Assembly (NCBI GenBank): GCA_029571985.1
Contig: JAKQVC010000242.1
Span: 1 to 33,140 of the forward strand
Reading direction: 5' to 3'
DNA from: Bacteroidota bacterium
GTDB lineage: Bacteria; Bacteroidota; Bacteroidia; Chitinophagales; BACL12
Length of the DNA: 33,140 nt
The position numbers and the translations under genes are program-made. Under the pieces are notes generated by a model that was given only the letters and a program-made list of their open reading frames with translations, was not told the origin of the DNA and ran no database searches. Each line of letters begins with the position of its first letter. Position 1 is the stretch's first letter. Positions 32,395-33,140 of this stretch are shown here, one piece after another.

Positions 32395-32790
32395 TTAATC
32401 AATATCGCTGTCGGAAATGGAAAAGGAACAGGTATGGTCAAAGCCATCGTCACCTTCCTGAGAAGCAGAGGTCCAATTGTTACTGTCGGCAATATCCTTG
32501 GTGACATCGAAACCGGGTTCTGCAACCAATGATAATCGGTTGATATATTGCTCGCATTCAGCGTTAGCGTCGTTTAATTCGTCGCCGAAGGAGTAGATTA
32601 CCTCGGAAGTGCCCGGGTTTAAAATCAGGGAGTCTGTAAACGTAAAGCCACCGCTACCATCCGTGATATATAATATAAGGGTATGCGTGCTTTCATTGCT
32701 TACTGTTTTTTCCCAGGTGGAGTAGGCATTGCACGACCATAAGAAGAGAGCAGAAATACTGACTGCTGTAAGGGTAATAATGGGTCTCAT
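32395..32790 (-). CDS. Hypothetical lipoprotein
   Basis: 131 residues from ATG 32790; the frame extends to 32826 but MRPIITLTAVSISALFLWSC is a lipoprotein signal (Cys20). The mature part is small, acidic and Ser/Asp-rich at the end (SFSISDSDID), with two more Cys (AECEQY and HTCSFS) that may form a disulfide. No family is recognised. A near -7 match, TATCTTTC (32799-32806), lies 8 nt before the ATG. chrA follows after 14 nt. Function is unknown. Confidence 0.7.
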   Translation of the reverse strand: MRPIITLTAVSISALFLWSCNAYSTWEKTVSNESTHTLILYITDGSGGFTFTDSLILNPGTSEVIYSFGDELNDANAECEQYINRLSLVAEPGFDVTKDIADSNNWTSASQEGDDGFDHTCSFSISDSDID

Positions 32791-32893
32791 GATGTTCGGA
32801 AAGATAGGAGGATTTATACAATCCACAAAGCGGAATCGTCACAATTACAGTGAAAAATCCTGCTTAACCGCCCACCACGCTGATTTTACGATG

Positions 32894-33140
32894 TCATGAT
32901 TTTTTCTGTAAATACAAATAATCCAAATAGTATATTACCTTGAGCGACAGGCCGTTAGTGTGTGGCGTCTGCATTGTTTTGGTGAAATTGCTCGCATAAT
33001 CGTCGGCACGAATGCCGTCTGACTGAAATACATTATCCTTCCAGATCACGTTCAGAAAGCTGCCGGGAGCAAACTGCCAGGCGTAAACGAAGTCGACATT
33101 AAATACATTGAAGTTCAGGTCATAGCTACCAGTGAAAGGG
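32894..33140 (-). CDS. DUF5916-type outer-membrane protein, C-terminus only (partial)
   Basis: A minus-strand frame is open to the window edge, giving the last 81 residues: FTGSYDLNFNVFNVDFVYAW, QFAPGSFLNVIWKDNVF, TPHTNGLSLKVIYYLDYLYL and a stop at 32894-32896. This matches the C-terminal barrel of DUF5916 proteins, which typically carry an N-terminal CBM9-like domain (outside this window). It is cut by the window end. No terminator hairpin is seen between its stop and the lipoprotein gene at 32790. Confidence 0.75.
   Translation of the reverse strand, partial: PFTGSYDLNFNVFNVDFVYAWQFAPGSFLNVIWKDNVFQSDGIRADDYASNFTKTMQTPHTNGLSLKVIYYLDYLYLQKKS

Noticed and set aside
1-33140. Search by eye for CRISPR arrays, tRNA/rRNA genes, prophage or transposase genes
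   Set aside because: No regularly spaced repeats, cloverleaf sequences or mobile-element enzymes were seen. A tRNAscan-type or CRISPR-finder run would settle this.

Overview
The window looks like chromosomal DNA of a member of the Bacteroidota, probably an environmental Chitinophagales or Saprospiria-like lineage. That placement rests on Por/type IX secretion (T9SS) C-terminal sorting domains, DUF4476 and DUF5916 proteins, a TonB receptor with a CarboxypepD_reg domain, LpxL-like and PorT-like proteins, and repeated -7 promoter elements of the Bacteroidota form TAnnTTTG. Base composition is moderately AT-rich and genes are tightly packed. I see no rRNA, tRNA, CRISPR array, phage gene or intact insertion sequence. 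The window begins inside one gene (secreted FG-GAP/T9SS protein, 2..907) and ends inside another (DUF5916 protein, 32894..33140).

Layout. 1-9 kb: a T9SS-secreted protein; a marR-arfB pair; an exported alpha/beta hydrolase; an exported S51/cyanophycinase-like lipoprotein; prfC (RF3); an ICMT-like membrane methyltransferase coupled to a YhhQ-type transporter; dnaG. 9-15.3 kb: envelope and secreted proteins of mostly unknown function (DUF4476 protein, Asp-box and PD40 beta-propellers, two lipoproteins, membrane proteins). One lipoprotein's signal peptide has no ATG, GTG or TTG and seems to start at CTG. 15.3-21.8 kb: a minus-strand unit TonB receptor - LytS kinase - LytR regulator - lipoprotein with a degenerate gluzincin-like region fused to a GH113-like domain. 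21.9-25.4 kb: a 46-aa membrane protein, a LOG-family hydrolase, an outer-membrane barrel, an LpxL-like acyltransferase and a pirin. 25.4-32.8 kb: a minus-strand run of lipoprotein, ChrA, penicillin-acylase-type Ntn hydrolase, small membrane protein, ATP-grasp ligase and T9SS-secreted C25-like protein; its last three junctions are each a single nucleotide.

How the genes work together. The TonB/LytTR/GH unit reads as an envelope sensing and uptake locus without SusD, so it is not a classical PUL. The 25-31 kb unit pairs a predicted amide-forming ATP-grasp enzyme with a predicted amide hydrolase and a secreted protein under translational coupling; this is the most system-like, least explained unit here. 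Several promoters place the -7 box only 4-7 nt before the start codon, implying leaderless or nearly leaderless mRNAs, and these boxes correct several start sites. Palindromes at the pirin and LOG/OMP promoters and an inverted repeat around the marR promoter are candidate operators. Functions are inferred from reading motifs only; no database search was run.
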